Made by a program: the position numbers and the translations under genes. The notes below the pieces were generated by a model. The model worked only from the letters and a program-made list of their open reading frames with translations. It ran no database searches and was not told the DNA's origin. From NCBI GenBank assembly GCA_016188575.1, contig JACPHN010000014.1, positions 1 through 10,313 of the forward strand: DNA of 10,313 bases, given 5' to 3'. The DNA is from Candidatus Schekmanbacteria bacterium. Its GTDB lineage: Bacteria > CSSED10-310 > JACPHN01. Position 1 is the first letter of the stretch. Each line of letters starts with the position of its first letter. Shown here one piece after another: positions 1 to 8,700 of this stretch.

Positions 1-1589
1 TGCTGCGCCATCTGGCGCTTGCCACGCTCGACCTCCACACCCGCCAGAGGCGAGCGCAGCTTCTGCGCGAGGTAGGTCCACTCCGCCGGCATGCTCTCGC
101 CTTCGAGCTCGAGCGCCTCGCGCCAGTACCGTGCCGCGTCCTCGACCGCCCCCGTGGCGAGTGCCACTTCACCTTGCGAAGCCAACGCCGACAGGGTCCG
201 CAGCGAGCTGGATAACCGCCAGGCAGCTTGCTGGGCAGGGTCCTCCCCTGGAGAGGATGCCGCCGTACCCAGCAATGTCGATAGTCGCTCCTGAGCGGCG
301 TCAGGGCCGCCCAGGTGGTACTCCTCCCATACGGCCGACAGCACCGGATCTTCCTCGGGCGGTTCCGGCGAGGCCTCACGCGGACGAACGCCTGGTTGGC
401 TCGCCTGCTCGCGGGACTCCGCCGGGACGCCGGTACCTGGCGCCGACTGGCCGCAGTGAACGTCTCGATCGTCCGTCGACGTCGCCGTGGAGTGCCCGAA
501 AGCACGAACCGGAGCGACGGGAGAGACAGTTTGCACGGGTGATGCCACCTGGACGCTCGGGGTCGGCCGCAAAGCCAAGAATCCGATCAAGCCAGCGGTC
601 GAGGCAACTCCCGTGGCGACCGCCATCGCGACCCACGCCCACTTGACTCGCGCCGGCAGCACCTTCGGGCGCGGCCGACGCCCGAGCGCCATGGCCGCGT
701 CCGCGGCGACTCTGACCTCGAGAACCACGTCCCCGAAAGCCAGGCGATCCCCGGATGCGAGCGGGGCGCGGTCAACCGGAGTGCCGTTCAGCCTCGTGCC
801 GTTCGAGCTGCCGAGATCCAGCACCTCGAAACGCAACGGTGTTCGGATGATCACGGCGTGGTTGCGTGACACGGAGTCGTGGCGCAAGATCACGTCGAGC
901 CCCTCCTCCCGCCCCACCTGGATGCGATCCTGATCGAAGTGGAGCTCCTGGCCGCAGCCCGGGCCCTCGATCATGACCAGCATGAGCGCAGGTCCGCCGA
1001 CACCGGGCTGCGTTTCGTCGAGCTCGTCGCGTTCTGACCCTTCCGCCGCCGCCGGCACGGGCCCCACCACAGCAGTTGCTCGGGGCAGCGCACTTTGCGT
1101 GGCCTCTACGGATGCCGCCGGCGTCCCGCTGGCCGACTCCCGTGCGAGGGGGCTTTTGCGACCCAGCCGCGTCCAGCCGGACTGATCCTCGTCATCGTCC
1201 GGCGCATCGCCGCTGGTCGCCGCACATCGAAAGAGCAGCGTGAAACCGCCGATCTGTATCTTCGCGCCGTGGCGAAGCACGGCTCGGTGGATCTTCTTGC
1301 CATCGAGCAGCGTCCCGTTGGACGAGCCGACATCCTCGAGGACAAATGTAGCACCTTCTCCGCTGACCCTGGCGTGGAAACGTGAGACCTCGATGTGGTC
1401 CAGCACGACCTCGTTCGCCTTGTCCCGGCCGAGCCTCACGCTGGAGCCCGCAAGGCAATGCTCCCAGGAGCCTCCGCTCCTGTCCATGATGACCAGCCGC
1501 GCGTCGTCGGCCGGTGCCGCGGACAGACGCTCGTCGATTCCCGATGACTCACCGTTCGGAGCACCGCGTTTTTCGGAGGACATTGCCAT
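1..1589 (-). CDS. Double-FHA-domain, single-pass membrane protein (partial, C-terminus off the left edge)
   Basis: The reading frame is open from an ATG at 1589 to the window edge, at least 529 residues with no stop. FHA domain 1 covers about residues 31-108 and shows the hallmark phosphothreonine-binding residues: G54-R55, S69-x-x-H72 and N91-G92 in a GSSNGT motif. FHA domain 2 covers about residues 203-285, with G226-R227, S241-x-x-H244 and N263-G264. A hydrophobic helix at about 317-341 follows a basic stretch, so the FHA domains should be cytoplasmic and the remainder outside the inner membrane. That remainder is a Val/Pro-rich linker followed by an Ala/Leu/Glu-rich helical region that could be TPR-like. 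FHA domains are known to bind phosphothreonine; a membrane docking role here is inferred. The first ATG is chosen because GAGGTGG lies 10 nt upstream; a second ATG two codons later is possible. The gene lies 127 nt downstream of the sigma-54 activator on the same strand. Confidence 0.93.
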   Translation of the reverse strand, partial: MAMSSEKRGAPNGESSGIDERLSAAPADDARLVIMDRSGGSWEHCLAGSSVRLGRDKANEVVLDHIEVSRFHARVSGEGATFVLEDVGSSNGTLLDGKKIHRAVLRHGAKIQIGGFTLLFRCAATSGDAPDDDEDQSGWTRLGRKSPLARESASGTPAASVEATQSALPRATAVVGPVPAAAEGSERDELDETQPGVGGPALMLVMIEGPGCGQELHFDQDRIQVGREEGLDVILRHDSVSRNHAVIIRTPLRFEVLDLGSSNGTRLNGTPVDRAPLASGDRLAFGDVVLEVRVAADAAMALGRRPRPKVLPARVKWAWVAMAVATGVASTAGLIGFLALRPTPSVQVASPVQTVSPVAPVRAFGHSTATSTDDRDVHCGQSAPGTGVPAESREQASQPGVRPREASPEPPEEDPVLSAVWEEYHLGGPDAAQERLSTLLGTAASSPGEDPAQQAAWRLSSSLRTLSALASQGEVALATGAVEDAARYWREALELEGESMPAEWTYLAQKLRSPLAGVEVERGKRQMAQ

Positions 1590-1599
1590 CGCGAAGCCA

Positions 1600-1606
1600 C
1601 CACCTC
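1600..1606 (-). promoter_or_regulatory. Ribosome binding site of the FHA gene
   Basis: On the minus strand this reads GAGGTGG, ending 10 nt before the ATG at 1589. It favours that ATG over the ATG at 1583, which would be 16 nt away. Confidence 0.55.
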
Positions 1607-1640
1607 ATTACCCGATCGAGCCATGCTCGGACGGCCTTCC

Positions 1641-1646
1641 ATTATA
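1641..1646 (-). promoter_or_regulatory. Candidate -10 box (TATAAT) for the FHA gene
   Basis: The minus strand carries a perfect TATAAT, unusual in DNA this GC-rich, 51 nt upstream of the FHA start codon. Transcription would start near 1634 and leave a leader of about 45 nt. No good TTGACA-like -35 hexamer lies 16-19 nt upstream, and there is no extended -10 TG. The box suggests the FHA gene can be transcribed separately from the sigma-54 activator gene upstream, but without a -35 match this is tentative. Confidence 0.4.
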
Positions 1647-1716
1647 ACTGTTGCGTCGTGTTCGAGGCCAGCTCGTCGTGCGCCACCGCACCGCCGAAAA
1701 AGCCGTGAGCTTGTGA

Positions 1717-4596
1717 CTAGAATCGGCCGATCCCTAACCGCTGCAGGTGGCGATGCAGGGTTTTGGGGGTCCAGCCGAGCCGCCGGGACATCTCGCTCTT
1801 GTTTCCGCGGCAAAGAACGAGGAGCTCGCGCAGGATGACGGCCAGGAGCTCGTCGCGCAGGGATGCGGGATCGGCGCGGACGGCGAGCTCGGCCTCGATC
1901 GCCCGGCCGGCTCGATGATGCCAGAGGCTCCGGGACAGACCCGGGTGACCCAGCCGGGAGAGATGCTCGCTGAAGGTGTCCGCGTGCATCCCGAGAAACC
2001 GGGACGCCGACTGCATCGATCCCCCGCCCAGGGCGAGCGCCGAGCGCAGGAGCACCGCCTCCACGATGTCCTGCGGCGCCGTCTGTCCCTCTGCCACCCA
2101 CGAGTCCCAGAACCATTCCGCGAGTGCTTGTCGGAGCTCACCCGTTGCCGGAGGCGGTGCAGTAGAGCTGGTCTCGAGCGCGGAGGACATACCGCGTGCC
2201 TGGCGCTTCGCCGCCGCGGAGACCCGGGGTTCGGCGCTTCGCCGCGACGGCCCGCCGCCTGCCAGGTGGAGATCCTCGGCGCTCACCTCAGGGCCCCGGG
2301 ACATCACGGCGACCCGCCGGAGGCAGTTTTGCAGCTCGCGGACGTTGCCGGGCCAGTGGTGGCTCGACAGGAGCGCATTGGCTCCCGCACTGAGCACGAG
2401 CTCTTCCCGACCGAGGTGGCTGCAGTAGAGCCGAAGGAAGTGGGTGGCCAGCAGCAGCACGTCGTCGCCGCGTTCTCTCAGCGGGGGCAAGGCCAGCTCG
2501 ATGACTCGCAGTCGGTAATAGAGGTCCTGCCGGAAGAGGTCCTCCACTACCAGCGCCTCCAAGTCTCGATGCGTCGCCGCGATGAGGCGGAAGTCGAGCG
2601 AAACGTCCTGGGAGGAGCCCAGCCGCCTGAGCATCGCCTCCTGGAGCACCCGAAGCAGCTTGGGCTGAAGCTCGCGCGGCAGATCGCCGACTTCGTCGAG
2701 GAAGATCGTCCCGCCCTGGGCCTGCTCGAAGCGACCGATCCGCCGCGACTCGGCCCCTGTGAAAGCGCCTCTCTCATGCCCGAAAAGCTCGCTCTCGAGC
2801 AGCGCCTGCGGGACGGCCCCGCAGTCGACCACGACGAAGAGCCCTGACCGCTCGCTCAACCGGTGGATGAGGCGCGCCGTCTCCTCCTTGCCGGTGCCGG
2901 TCTCACCGCGGATCAGCACGGGTGCATCCGCCGGGGCCACGCGCCGGATCCGCTCCAGCAGCGCCTGCATGCTCGGGTGCTCCCCGATCAAGCCCGTCTG
3001 GGCGTGCAGCAACAAGCGAAGCTCCCGGGCTTCTTCCCGCAGGCGCCTCTCCCGCTCGGCCTGCGCGCGACGCGCCCGTTCGAGGGTGCGGGCTTGCCCG
3101 AGCGCCTGTCCGATCAGCCGCGAGAGATCCCCGAGAAACGCGACCTGTTCACCCGCGGCCTCCAGAACCCCCTCCTCGCTGTGGAAGTGGAACACCCCGA
3201 ATGTCTCCGTCGCGTCGGTCAACGCCACCGCGAGAGCATCCGGTCCGCCAGCGGCAAGGTGGAGCTCGGGTTCCTCGCGGCGGCTCGCCCGCTCGACGAG
3301 CGCGAGCGCTCCTTCGGAAGGCGGAGGGTCCCGCCGGCCGGCTCGGTCGATCGCGACGTGCTCGACCCACTGTCCCGACTGAGGATCTCGACCCCAAAAG
3401 GAGGCGCGGTCCGCTCGTAGCAGGGGAATCGCGCTCTCGAGCGTGCGCAGCACGAGCTCGTCGAGATCGCCTGCGCGCGAGAGCGCCTCGAAGAGCCGCC
3501 AGATGGTCAGGATGCGACGGAAGCTGGCACCGCCGACTGGCCCGAGGTGCGAGAGCGCGCGTTGCGAAGGCTTCCGGGGCAGCTCGGGGCTCCACTCCAC
3601 GACGGGCCGCCCGCTTGATCGCGACTCGCCGAGCGCGGTTTCCGCGGCATCGAGGAGCCCCGACACCTCCCCTCCGGATTGCTCGAGCGCCTGCGCACAC
3701 GCCAGCCCGATGCTCAGGCCGAGCTCGACCTCCCCCTCGCGGAAATCCTTGGAGGAGACGCCTACGAGCTGCGAGACGAACCCGTGAGGCCCTTGCCCAC
3801 AGTCGTCTGGCATCAACACCGCGGTGACCACACCGCCGTAGTCCCCGGCAAGCGATCCCGGCGGCAAGGCCGCGATGATCGTGCCGGTCGCCCGCTCGAG
3901 CGCGGCGTCTCCTTGCCGGAACCCGTATCGCTGATTCACCTCCTCGATCCCCTCGATCGCCACCAGCAGCAGGCACGGGCGCGATCCCGACCGGGGAAGC
4001 CGGGCGAGCTCATCGACGACGGAGCGGAAGGCGCTTCGCGTCAGGCGTCCTCCGGGTTGGAGCACGGAGGCGGAGCATTCCTTCCGAAGCAGCAGAATCT
4101 GGCCGGCGATGTCGGCAAGGTGGCACAGATCGATCAGATCGCGCTCGGTGAGAGGCGGCTCATTCAAGGGTGTCTCCGCGATCAGGGCAGCTACGGAGAT
4201 GCGAGGCGAGTCGGCTGCGAGCGGCTGCAACATGGTTGGCCGTCCGCGAACCGGGACGAGAGCGACCGAGGACAGGCCCAGGGTCCGCAAGTCGCTGGCG
4301 GGATCGAGCTGCGGGGGCGGCTCCGGTTGCTCCAGGCTCAGGAGGAAGAAGGGGTCCGCGGTGGTGGACACGCGCGAAACGAGGTTCGCCAGGACATGAG
4401 GAGCCTGTCGGACCAGACGGCTCTCGCCGGCCCGAAGCGAAGGCAGGTCGAGATCACCGGCGCCGAGGCAGACCAGCGAGGCGCAGCCGGGGAGAAGATG
4501 GCGCGCTGCCTCCAGCAGGTAGCGGAGGCCCTCGTCGCGGTCGACGGGGCTGGAGCGCAACAGGTCCACAAGGGCGCGGAGAACGGCGGTGAGCAT
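1717..4596 (-). CDS. Sigma-54-dependent transcriptional activator with degenerate GGDEF, GAF and two Fis-like HTH units
   Basis: 959 residues from ATG 4596. The N-terminal ~170 residues look like a divergent GAF domain. About 183-336 is GGDEF-like, but the signature is GGVVT (254-258), so cyclase activity is not expected. A GAF domain (~359-505) leads into a charged coiled coil (~503-533). The sigma-54 AAA+ domain is complete: Walker A GETGTGKE (564-571), the sigma-54-contacting loop GAFTGA (610-615), Walker B FLDEVGDL (632-639), the arginine-finger region RQDLYYRL (689-696) and sensor II PGNVREL (749-755). Two Fis-like HTH units follow (~843-883 and ~916-955). The family hydrolyses ATP to open sigma-54 RNA polymerase promoters. 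There is no receiver domain, so control by ligands, partner proteins or phosphorylation is likelier than by a two-component phosphorelay. An in-frame GTG at 4692 would add 32 Arg/Pro-rich residues; ATG 4596 is preferred because AAAGGA precedes it. The FHA gene follows on the same strand. Confidence 0.96.
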   Translation of the reverse strand: MLTAVLRALVDLLRSSPVDRDEGLRYLLEAARHLLPGCASLVCLGAGDLDLPSLRAGESRLVRQAPHVLANLVSRVSTTADPFFLLSLEQPEPPPQLDPASDLRTLGLSSVALVPVRGRPTMLQPLAADSPRISVAALIAETPLNEPPLTERDLIDLCHLADIAGQILLLRKECSASVLQPGGRLTRSAFRSVVDELARLPRSGSRPCLLLVAIEGIEEVNQRYGFRQGDAALERATGTIIAALPPGSLAGDYGGVVTAVLMPDDCGQGPHGFVSQLVGVSSKDFREGEVELGLSIGLACAQALEQSGGEVSGLLDAAETALGESRSSGRPVVEWSPELPRKPSQRALSHLGPVGGASFRRILTIWRLFEALSRAGDLDELVLRTLESAIPLLRADRASFWGRDPQSGQWVEHVAIDRAGRRDPPPSEGALALVERASRREEPELHLAAGGPDALAVALTDATETFGVFHFHSEEGVLEAAGEQVAFLGDLSRLIGQALGQARTLERARRAQAERERRLREEARELRLLLHAQTGLIGEHPSMQALLERIRRVAPADAPVLIRGETGTGKEETARLIHRLSERSGLFVVVDCGAVPQALLESELFGHERGAFTGAESRRIGRFEQAQGGTIFLDEVGDLPRELQPKLLRVLQEAMLRRLGSSQDVSLDFRLIAATHRDLEALVVEDLFRQDLYYRLRVIELALPPLRERGDDVLLLATHFLRLYCSHLGREELVLSAGANALLSSHHWPGNVRELQNCLRRVAVMSRGPEVSAEDLHLAGGGPSRRSAEPRVSAAAKRQARGMSSALETSSTAPPPATGELRQALAEWFWDSWVAEGQTAPQDIVEAVLLRSALALGGGSMQSASRFLGMHADTFSEHLSRLGHPGLSRSLWHHRAGRAIEAELAVRADPASLRDELLAVILRELLVLCRGNKSEMSRRLGWTPKTLHRHLQRLGIGRF

Positions 4597-4607
4597 CGGG
4601 CGGTGAG

Positions 4608-4613
4608 TCCTTT
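4608..4613 (-). promoter_or_regulatory. Ribosome binding site deciding the start of the sigma-54 activator
   Basis: On the minus strand this reads AAAGGA, 11 nt before the ATG at 4596. The spacing is slightly long, but the in-frame GTG at 4692 has no comparable site, and the residues it would add are low-complexity Arg/Pro sequence. Confidence 0.5.
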
Positions 4614-4941
4614 GCGGAGAGCGCGCTCCATGCGGCCCCCGGGAAGCGCGGCCACGGGCTCGGGGGCGCGAGAAACTGTACGGCGGCCGCACCGGCTGCG
4701 CAAGGAGCTTGGCGCGAGGCGATCCAGCAGACCGGGCGCGAGGCAGCGGGGAGCGCGAGTGGATGAAAGGAAGACAGGTTACGCGGGCGTCCAGATATCG
4801 ACCCGATTGGCGGAATTTTTACGCTATTTTCGGAGAGATTACCAACGCGGGGGGAGAGATGCCGGCCGCGGGGATGCAGGGGCTCGATTGGTCGGCCGCC
4901 AGGCCGCGTGTGACCGCCAACGGCTCTCGACCGGCGCGGTG

Positions 4942-4954
4942 GCATGCGCCATGC
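4942..4954. repeat. Short perfect inverted repeat, possible regulator binding site
   Basis: GCATG-CGC-CATGC, two 5-nt arms around a 3-nt centre. It lies about 20 nt upstream of the candidate -24/-12 promoter and 78 nt upstream of the secreted-protein start codon. Dyads upstream of sigma-54 promoters are typical activator sites, although activator sites are often further upstream. A 5-nt-arm dyad can also arise by chance in GC-rich DNA. Confidence 0.3.
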
Positions 4955-4974
4955 AACGCGGGTTTCGGGCGGCG

Positions 4975-4990
4975 AGGTTGTGGCCTTGCG
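4975..4990 (+). promoter_or_regulatory. Candidate sigma-54 (-24/-12) promoter for the secreted-protein gene
   Basis: The sequence AGGTTGTGGCCTTGCG has the invariant GG (4976-4977) and GC (4988-4989) at the correct 12-nt offset, with a full TTGC at the -12 element. The -24 side is weak: GG is not followed by CACG. Transcription would start near 5000, giving a leader of about 30 nt that includes the AGGAG ribosome site. The adjacent divergent gene encodes a sigma-54 activator, which makes the match more interesting, but GG-N10-GC is common by chance in such GC-rich DNA. Confidence 0.35.
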
Positions 4991-5019
4991 GCAAGAGCGA
5001 GTTTTCAGTCCCACACCAC

Positions 5020-5024
5020 AGGAG
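5020..5024 (+). promoter_or_regulatory. Ribosome binding site of the secreted-protein gene
   Basis: AGGAG, 7 nt before the ATG at 5032. This near-ideal site fixes the start inside a much longer open frame. Confidence 0.75.
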
Positions 5025-5031
5025 TGGATCG

Positions 5032-5751
5032 ATGAAGGAAAGAACTGTCTGCCCCACTGAAGGTGGCCTCCCGACGCGCGTCGCTTGCGTGTGCTGCATT
5101 GCCGCACTGGTTCTCACCGGCACGCTGTTGGCACCGGTCGCCGAGTCCGCCGTATCGACGACCGTTCTTGTCACCAAAGCGGATGGCTCGCCCGCTGCAT
5201 ACGCATGGGTAGCGGTACACAACGAAAGCACGCGGAAGAGTCTCGGGTTCGGTCAAGCGGGGGCGGACGGGAAGTTCGTGGTATCCAGCAGTGGCTCGTC
5301 CGGGGTCAACTTCCGGGTGATTGCTCGGATGGGGAGCACCGCCAGCACCAGGTATTGGGGAACCGGCAAGGGAACCACCGGCGCGACGGTCACGGTGAGC
5401 ACCACAGCCGCCGAATCCACGCTCCCTCGCGTCTCGGAGGCGAGCGCCTGCCCGGACGCCTGGATCGAAGTCGTCAACTCCGCGGGTGCGCCGGTTTCCG
5501 GCGCCGCCGTCGTGGCGCTGGCGCTGGAGGGGAATCCCACGGGCGCGGCCGTGTTTTCACCCGCTGCCCAGGGATCGACGAACAACAAGGGAGCGTACAG
5601 CGCATTCTCGGGCGTTCCCGATGGCAGCCAGCTCAACGAATACGTGGTCGCGATCTGGGCCGCTGGTTACGACAGCGTGGCCCTGGTGCCTCTGGACGGC
5701 GGCGTCCCTTCTTGCGCAGGCCCGGGCAACAGGATTATCACGATGAACTGA
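5032..5751 (+). CDS. Secreted protein with two Ig/carboxypeptidase-regulatory-like beta-sandwich modules
   Basis: 239 residues. No named family is recognised. The N-terminus looks like a Sec signal peptide: a polar and basic start, a hydrophobic core at about 17-34, and likely cleavage near A40. It lacks a convincing lipobox, so a soluble exported product is expected. The mature part appears to hold two related modules, about 43-123 and 141-238. Each begins with a beta strand and a D/A-G-x-P-type turn (ADGSP at 50-54, SAGAP at 150-154), followed by strands and a G-A-D/N-x-G-type turn (GADGK, NNKGAY), as in CarboxypepD_reg or other Ig-like folds. C140 and C228 flank the second module and could form a disulfide. 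The start is fixed by AGGAG 7 nt upstream. The gene is divergent from the sigma-54 activator and converges on the kinase gene 25 nt away. No catalytic motif is visible; an adhesive or matrix role is only a guess. Confidence 0.85.
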   Translation: MKERTVCPTEGGLPTRVACVCCIAALVLTGTLLAPVAESAVSTTVLVTKADGSPAAYAWVAVHNESTRKSLGFGQAGADGKFVVSSSGSSGVNFRVIARMGSTASTRYWGTGKGTTGATVTVSTTAAESTLPRVSEASACPDAWIEVVNSAGAPVSGAAVVALALEGNPTGAAVFSPAAQGSTNNKGAYSAFSGVPDGSQLNEYVVAIWAAGYDSVALVPLDGGVPSCAGPGNRIITMN

Positions 5752-5776
5752 GATTCCAGCTTCCGTCGCCACGCCG

Positions 5777-8700
5777 TCACTGTTGGGTAAGATCAAGGAG
5801 TCTACCGAGCTGGAAATCCGGATGCTGCAAGAAGCCAGAGGTCCGCAGGGCGGGGTTGTGCCTGACGAGGCGTGCAACGGTGGCAGTCCCCCAGTCGATC
5901 CACTCCTCATTGCTCCATGAGAGCTGAGGATGCTCGCGAGCCTCGCGAGCTGCCTTCCCGGACCTGCCAGTATCCCGCCCAGATGACAGCTCGGCAAGCA
6001 AGACCGCGACCAGCGGCCAATCCCAACAGGGGGTCATGGAAGTCATCTTCGCACTGACCAGCAGCCGTTTCATTGAGTCGACGTGTTGCGAGGCGCGCTC
6101 GTGCTGTCCCACGTCGAGACTGGCACGAGCAAGCCGGGCGCGTATGGCGTAGCCGTGCTGCTCCTCATCTTCCGGCCTGATCGCTGCTTGTGCCCTGCGA
6201 CAGGCTTCTGCGACCGCGCGGGAGTCGAACCGCGCGGCCGCGATGTGAGCCGCCTCCGCCAGGATCTCAGGAACCGGAGCGCAGGAATTGCTGCGCTCTG
6301 CTGCCTGCAGCGCCTCGGCAAGAAAGATCTCCGCCTCGTCGAGGCGACCGAGCAGGCGTACGGCCTGGCATTTCAGGTAAGTCAGGTTGGCGATGAGATC
6401 TGCATCAGACAGCTTCACAGCGAGCGCCGCTCCCCGCTCGGCAGCGGCCAAGGCTGATTCCGGCTCGTGGGTCGTGCAGTGGTAGAAAGCCAATCTATAG
6501 AGCGCGTGCACCTCGATTCTTCGCTGGCCGATGGTACGCGCGCGCTGGAGCGCTTCAAGCGTGCAGCCGAAGGCGTTCTCGAGCTCGCCCCGGTAGAAGA
6601 ACGACCAACCGAGATTGAGGAGACCGACTGTCAGAAGTGCTCGATTACCCGAAGCGCGGTGGTGGGCGATCAGCTCCTGAAGCATCGGAATGGCCCGCGC
6701 GACTTCGTTGAGGCCCGTGAGCACGTCGGTGAGGTTCTGGGCAATGTCGATCCGGAGGTTTGGGTCCTCTGCTCCGGTGGCGAGCGCCGTGGCGCGCTCG
6801 AAAAGCGCCGCTGCATCTTTCGGGTGACCCTGGTGGGCACGGCATGCTCCCTGCTGCTGGACCGCCCGCGCTTGGAGCGTCACATCGCCCACGTGCACGG
6901 CCAGGACTTCGGCTTCGCGAGCCATGGCCTCACCCTTTAAAGGCATGCCACGCTGCCAGGCAAGGTGCGCCCTCTCCACGAGCGCCTGCGCCCGCCGCCG
7001 ATTGTCACCCAGTCGCGCCGCGATTGTCTCGACCGCGTCGAGCTCCATCGCCACGCCGCCAAAGTCCGCGATCAATCGAAGCATCTCAGCCCGTCGAAAA
7101 TGCAGCTCGAACAACTGCCGCTGCACATCCTCAGCACCGGCCTCATCCCACAGCGCGATCGCCCGCCCATAGAGCCGCTCCGCCTCCACCGTCGCGTAAC
7201 GCTCCCTCGCCTGATCGGCGGCCTCGTGAAACGCCTGTCGCGCCCGCTCGATCTCACCGGCCTGCTCCCAATGGTCTCCCAGCTCGGCCAGGCGCTCCTG
7301 GCGATCATCCGCAAAGACCGTCTCGATCCCTTCGGCCGCCGCCCGGTGCAGCTCGCGCCGGCGCCCGCTGTCGATTCCCTCGTAGGTGACTTCGCGGAGC
7401 TTGTCGTGCGCAAACCGCAGACAGCCCGCCGCGCCATCTTCCAGCACCTGACGCCGCACGAGCTCATCCGCGGCCGCCAGCAACGCTTCCTCTTCCAGTC
7501 CGGTCACCTGCCACACGAGCAGCAGCGGCGCCTCTCGCCCCAGCACCGCCGCCGCCCTCACGAACGCCCTCGCGGCATCCGAGAGACCGTCCAGCCGCCG
7601 CCCCACGACGTCCCGCAGCGACTGCGGCAGCGGCAGCGCCTCATAGACCGCCCCGCTCGCCTCGCCCTCCCCGCCCGCGGCGCGCACGAGCCAGTGTCCG
7701 CCATCGTCCCGGAAAAGGACCCCCTCGTCGACGGCCAGGCGGAGATACTCGGCCACGAAGAACGGATTGCCCTCGCTGTGCCGCGCGAGGTACCGGCTGA
7801 AGAGCTCGGGGGCGGTGGCCATCGCCATCATGTCTCCCACGATCGCCGCCACGGCACCATCGTCGAGCCGGCCAAGCTCGACGCGCCGGCTCTCCGCCGC
7901 ACCGAGCAGCTCGTGCAGGCGGTTCCCCACCTCTTCGCTGCGATACGTCCCCACCACCAGCAGCCCCACCTGTTCGAGGTGCCCGCTCTGCAGCAGGAAT
8001 TCCAGGAAACCGAGCAGCAGCTCGTCTGCCCACTGCAGGTCGTCGAGAATGAGCAGCACGGGGTAGGCTTGCTCCTCGCACAGCGCCGCGAAGGTCGCGA
8101 CGAGGCTCGAGAACAGGCGCAACCGCGCCGCCGGTGCGGGCAACGCCGCCGGCGCCGCATGGTCTCGTAGCCCGGGTAGCTCGGCCAACGCGGGCTCATA
8201 CATCGCGAGCACCTGGCCCCGGTCGCCGAACAGGCGCTCGGTCACCTCGCGGCCCTGCGCCCGGCATCGGTCGGCGATGGCCTGCAGCGGTGCGCGGAGC
8301 CCCTCGAGCGCGCGTCCTCCGCTCGCCAGACACTCCCCCGCGAGCACCAGCGCCCCCAGCTCCGTGGCGCTGCGCCCGAGCTCCATGGCCAGACGGGTCT
8401 TGCCGACTCCGCTCTCGCCGCCCACGAACACCACCGACCCGGAGCCGTTGCACGCCTTGTCGACTTCTTTCAGGAGCACCCCCAGTGGGCCTTGCCGTCC
8501 GGCAAAGCCGGATCGATAGAGGTACGGCTGCGCGCGCGGCGGCGCCGCCTCCGCGGCGGGCCACCCCTCGGCTCCCATCTGTCCCAGCGCCGTCTCGACG
8601 TCGTCGGCGTGTCCGAGGCGCTGTTTCGGGTGCTTCGCGAGCAAGGATAACAGCAGGCGATCCAGCTCCTCGGGCAGCCCCGCCACCCACTTCGACGGCG

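Larger units (their letters stand above)
4597..5031. other. Divergent intergenic region between the sigma-54 activator and the secreted-protein gene
   Basis: A 435-nt stretch with no convincing gene. It must hold the promoters for the minus-strand activator and the plus-strand secreted protein. A markedly AT-rich patch at about 4813-4830 stands out from the GC-rich surroundings and is a natural place for promoter melting. On the plus strand it partly matches a -24/-12 element from about 4807 (TTGGCGGAATTTTTAC), but the essential -12 GC is replaced by AC. Several short inverted repeats lie between 4893 and 4954. A plus-strand ORF ending at 5035 and overlapping the downstream ATG was judged non-coding, because its third codon positions lack the G/C preference of the neighbouring genes. 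Confidence 0.6.

Noticed and set aside
1697-1712. Possible terminator after the sigma-54 activator (AAGC-tcacg-GCTT plus T-run on the minus strand)
   Set aside because: The stem is only 4 bp, with two of the pairs A-T, too weak to terminate; the T-run is probably chance.
1747-2847. 366-codon plus-strand ORF
   Set aside because: It is antisense to the AAA+ and HTH parts of the sigma-54 activator, with shadow-frame composition and no recognisable motif.
4597-4692. N-terminal extension of the sigma-54 activator to GTG 4692
   Set aside because: It would add 32 Arg/Pro-rich residues without a ribosome site, whereas ATG 4596 has AAAGGA upstream.
3679-5031. Long plus-strand open frame running into the secreted-protein gene
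   Set aside because: It is largely antisense to the sigma-54 activator, whose domain motifs are unmistakable. The real plus-strand start at 5032 has a near-ideal ribosome site and a signal peptide. The upstream part is an effect of GC-rich codon bias.
4709-5035. Plus-strand ORF overlapping the secreted-protein ATG by ATGA
   Set aside because: The overlap looked like translational coupling, but third codon positions lack the strong G/C preference, no good ribosome site precedes any start, and the peptide has no recognisable features.
6965-8170. 401-codon plus-strand ORF
   Set aside because: It is antisense to the AAA/TPR part of the kinase. Its Arg/Pro/His/Gln-rich composition is typical of a shadow frame, and no domain is recognisable.
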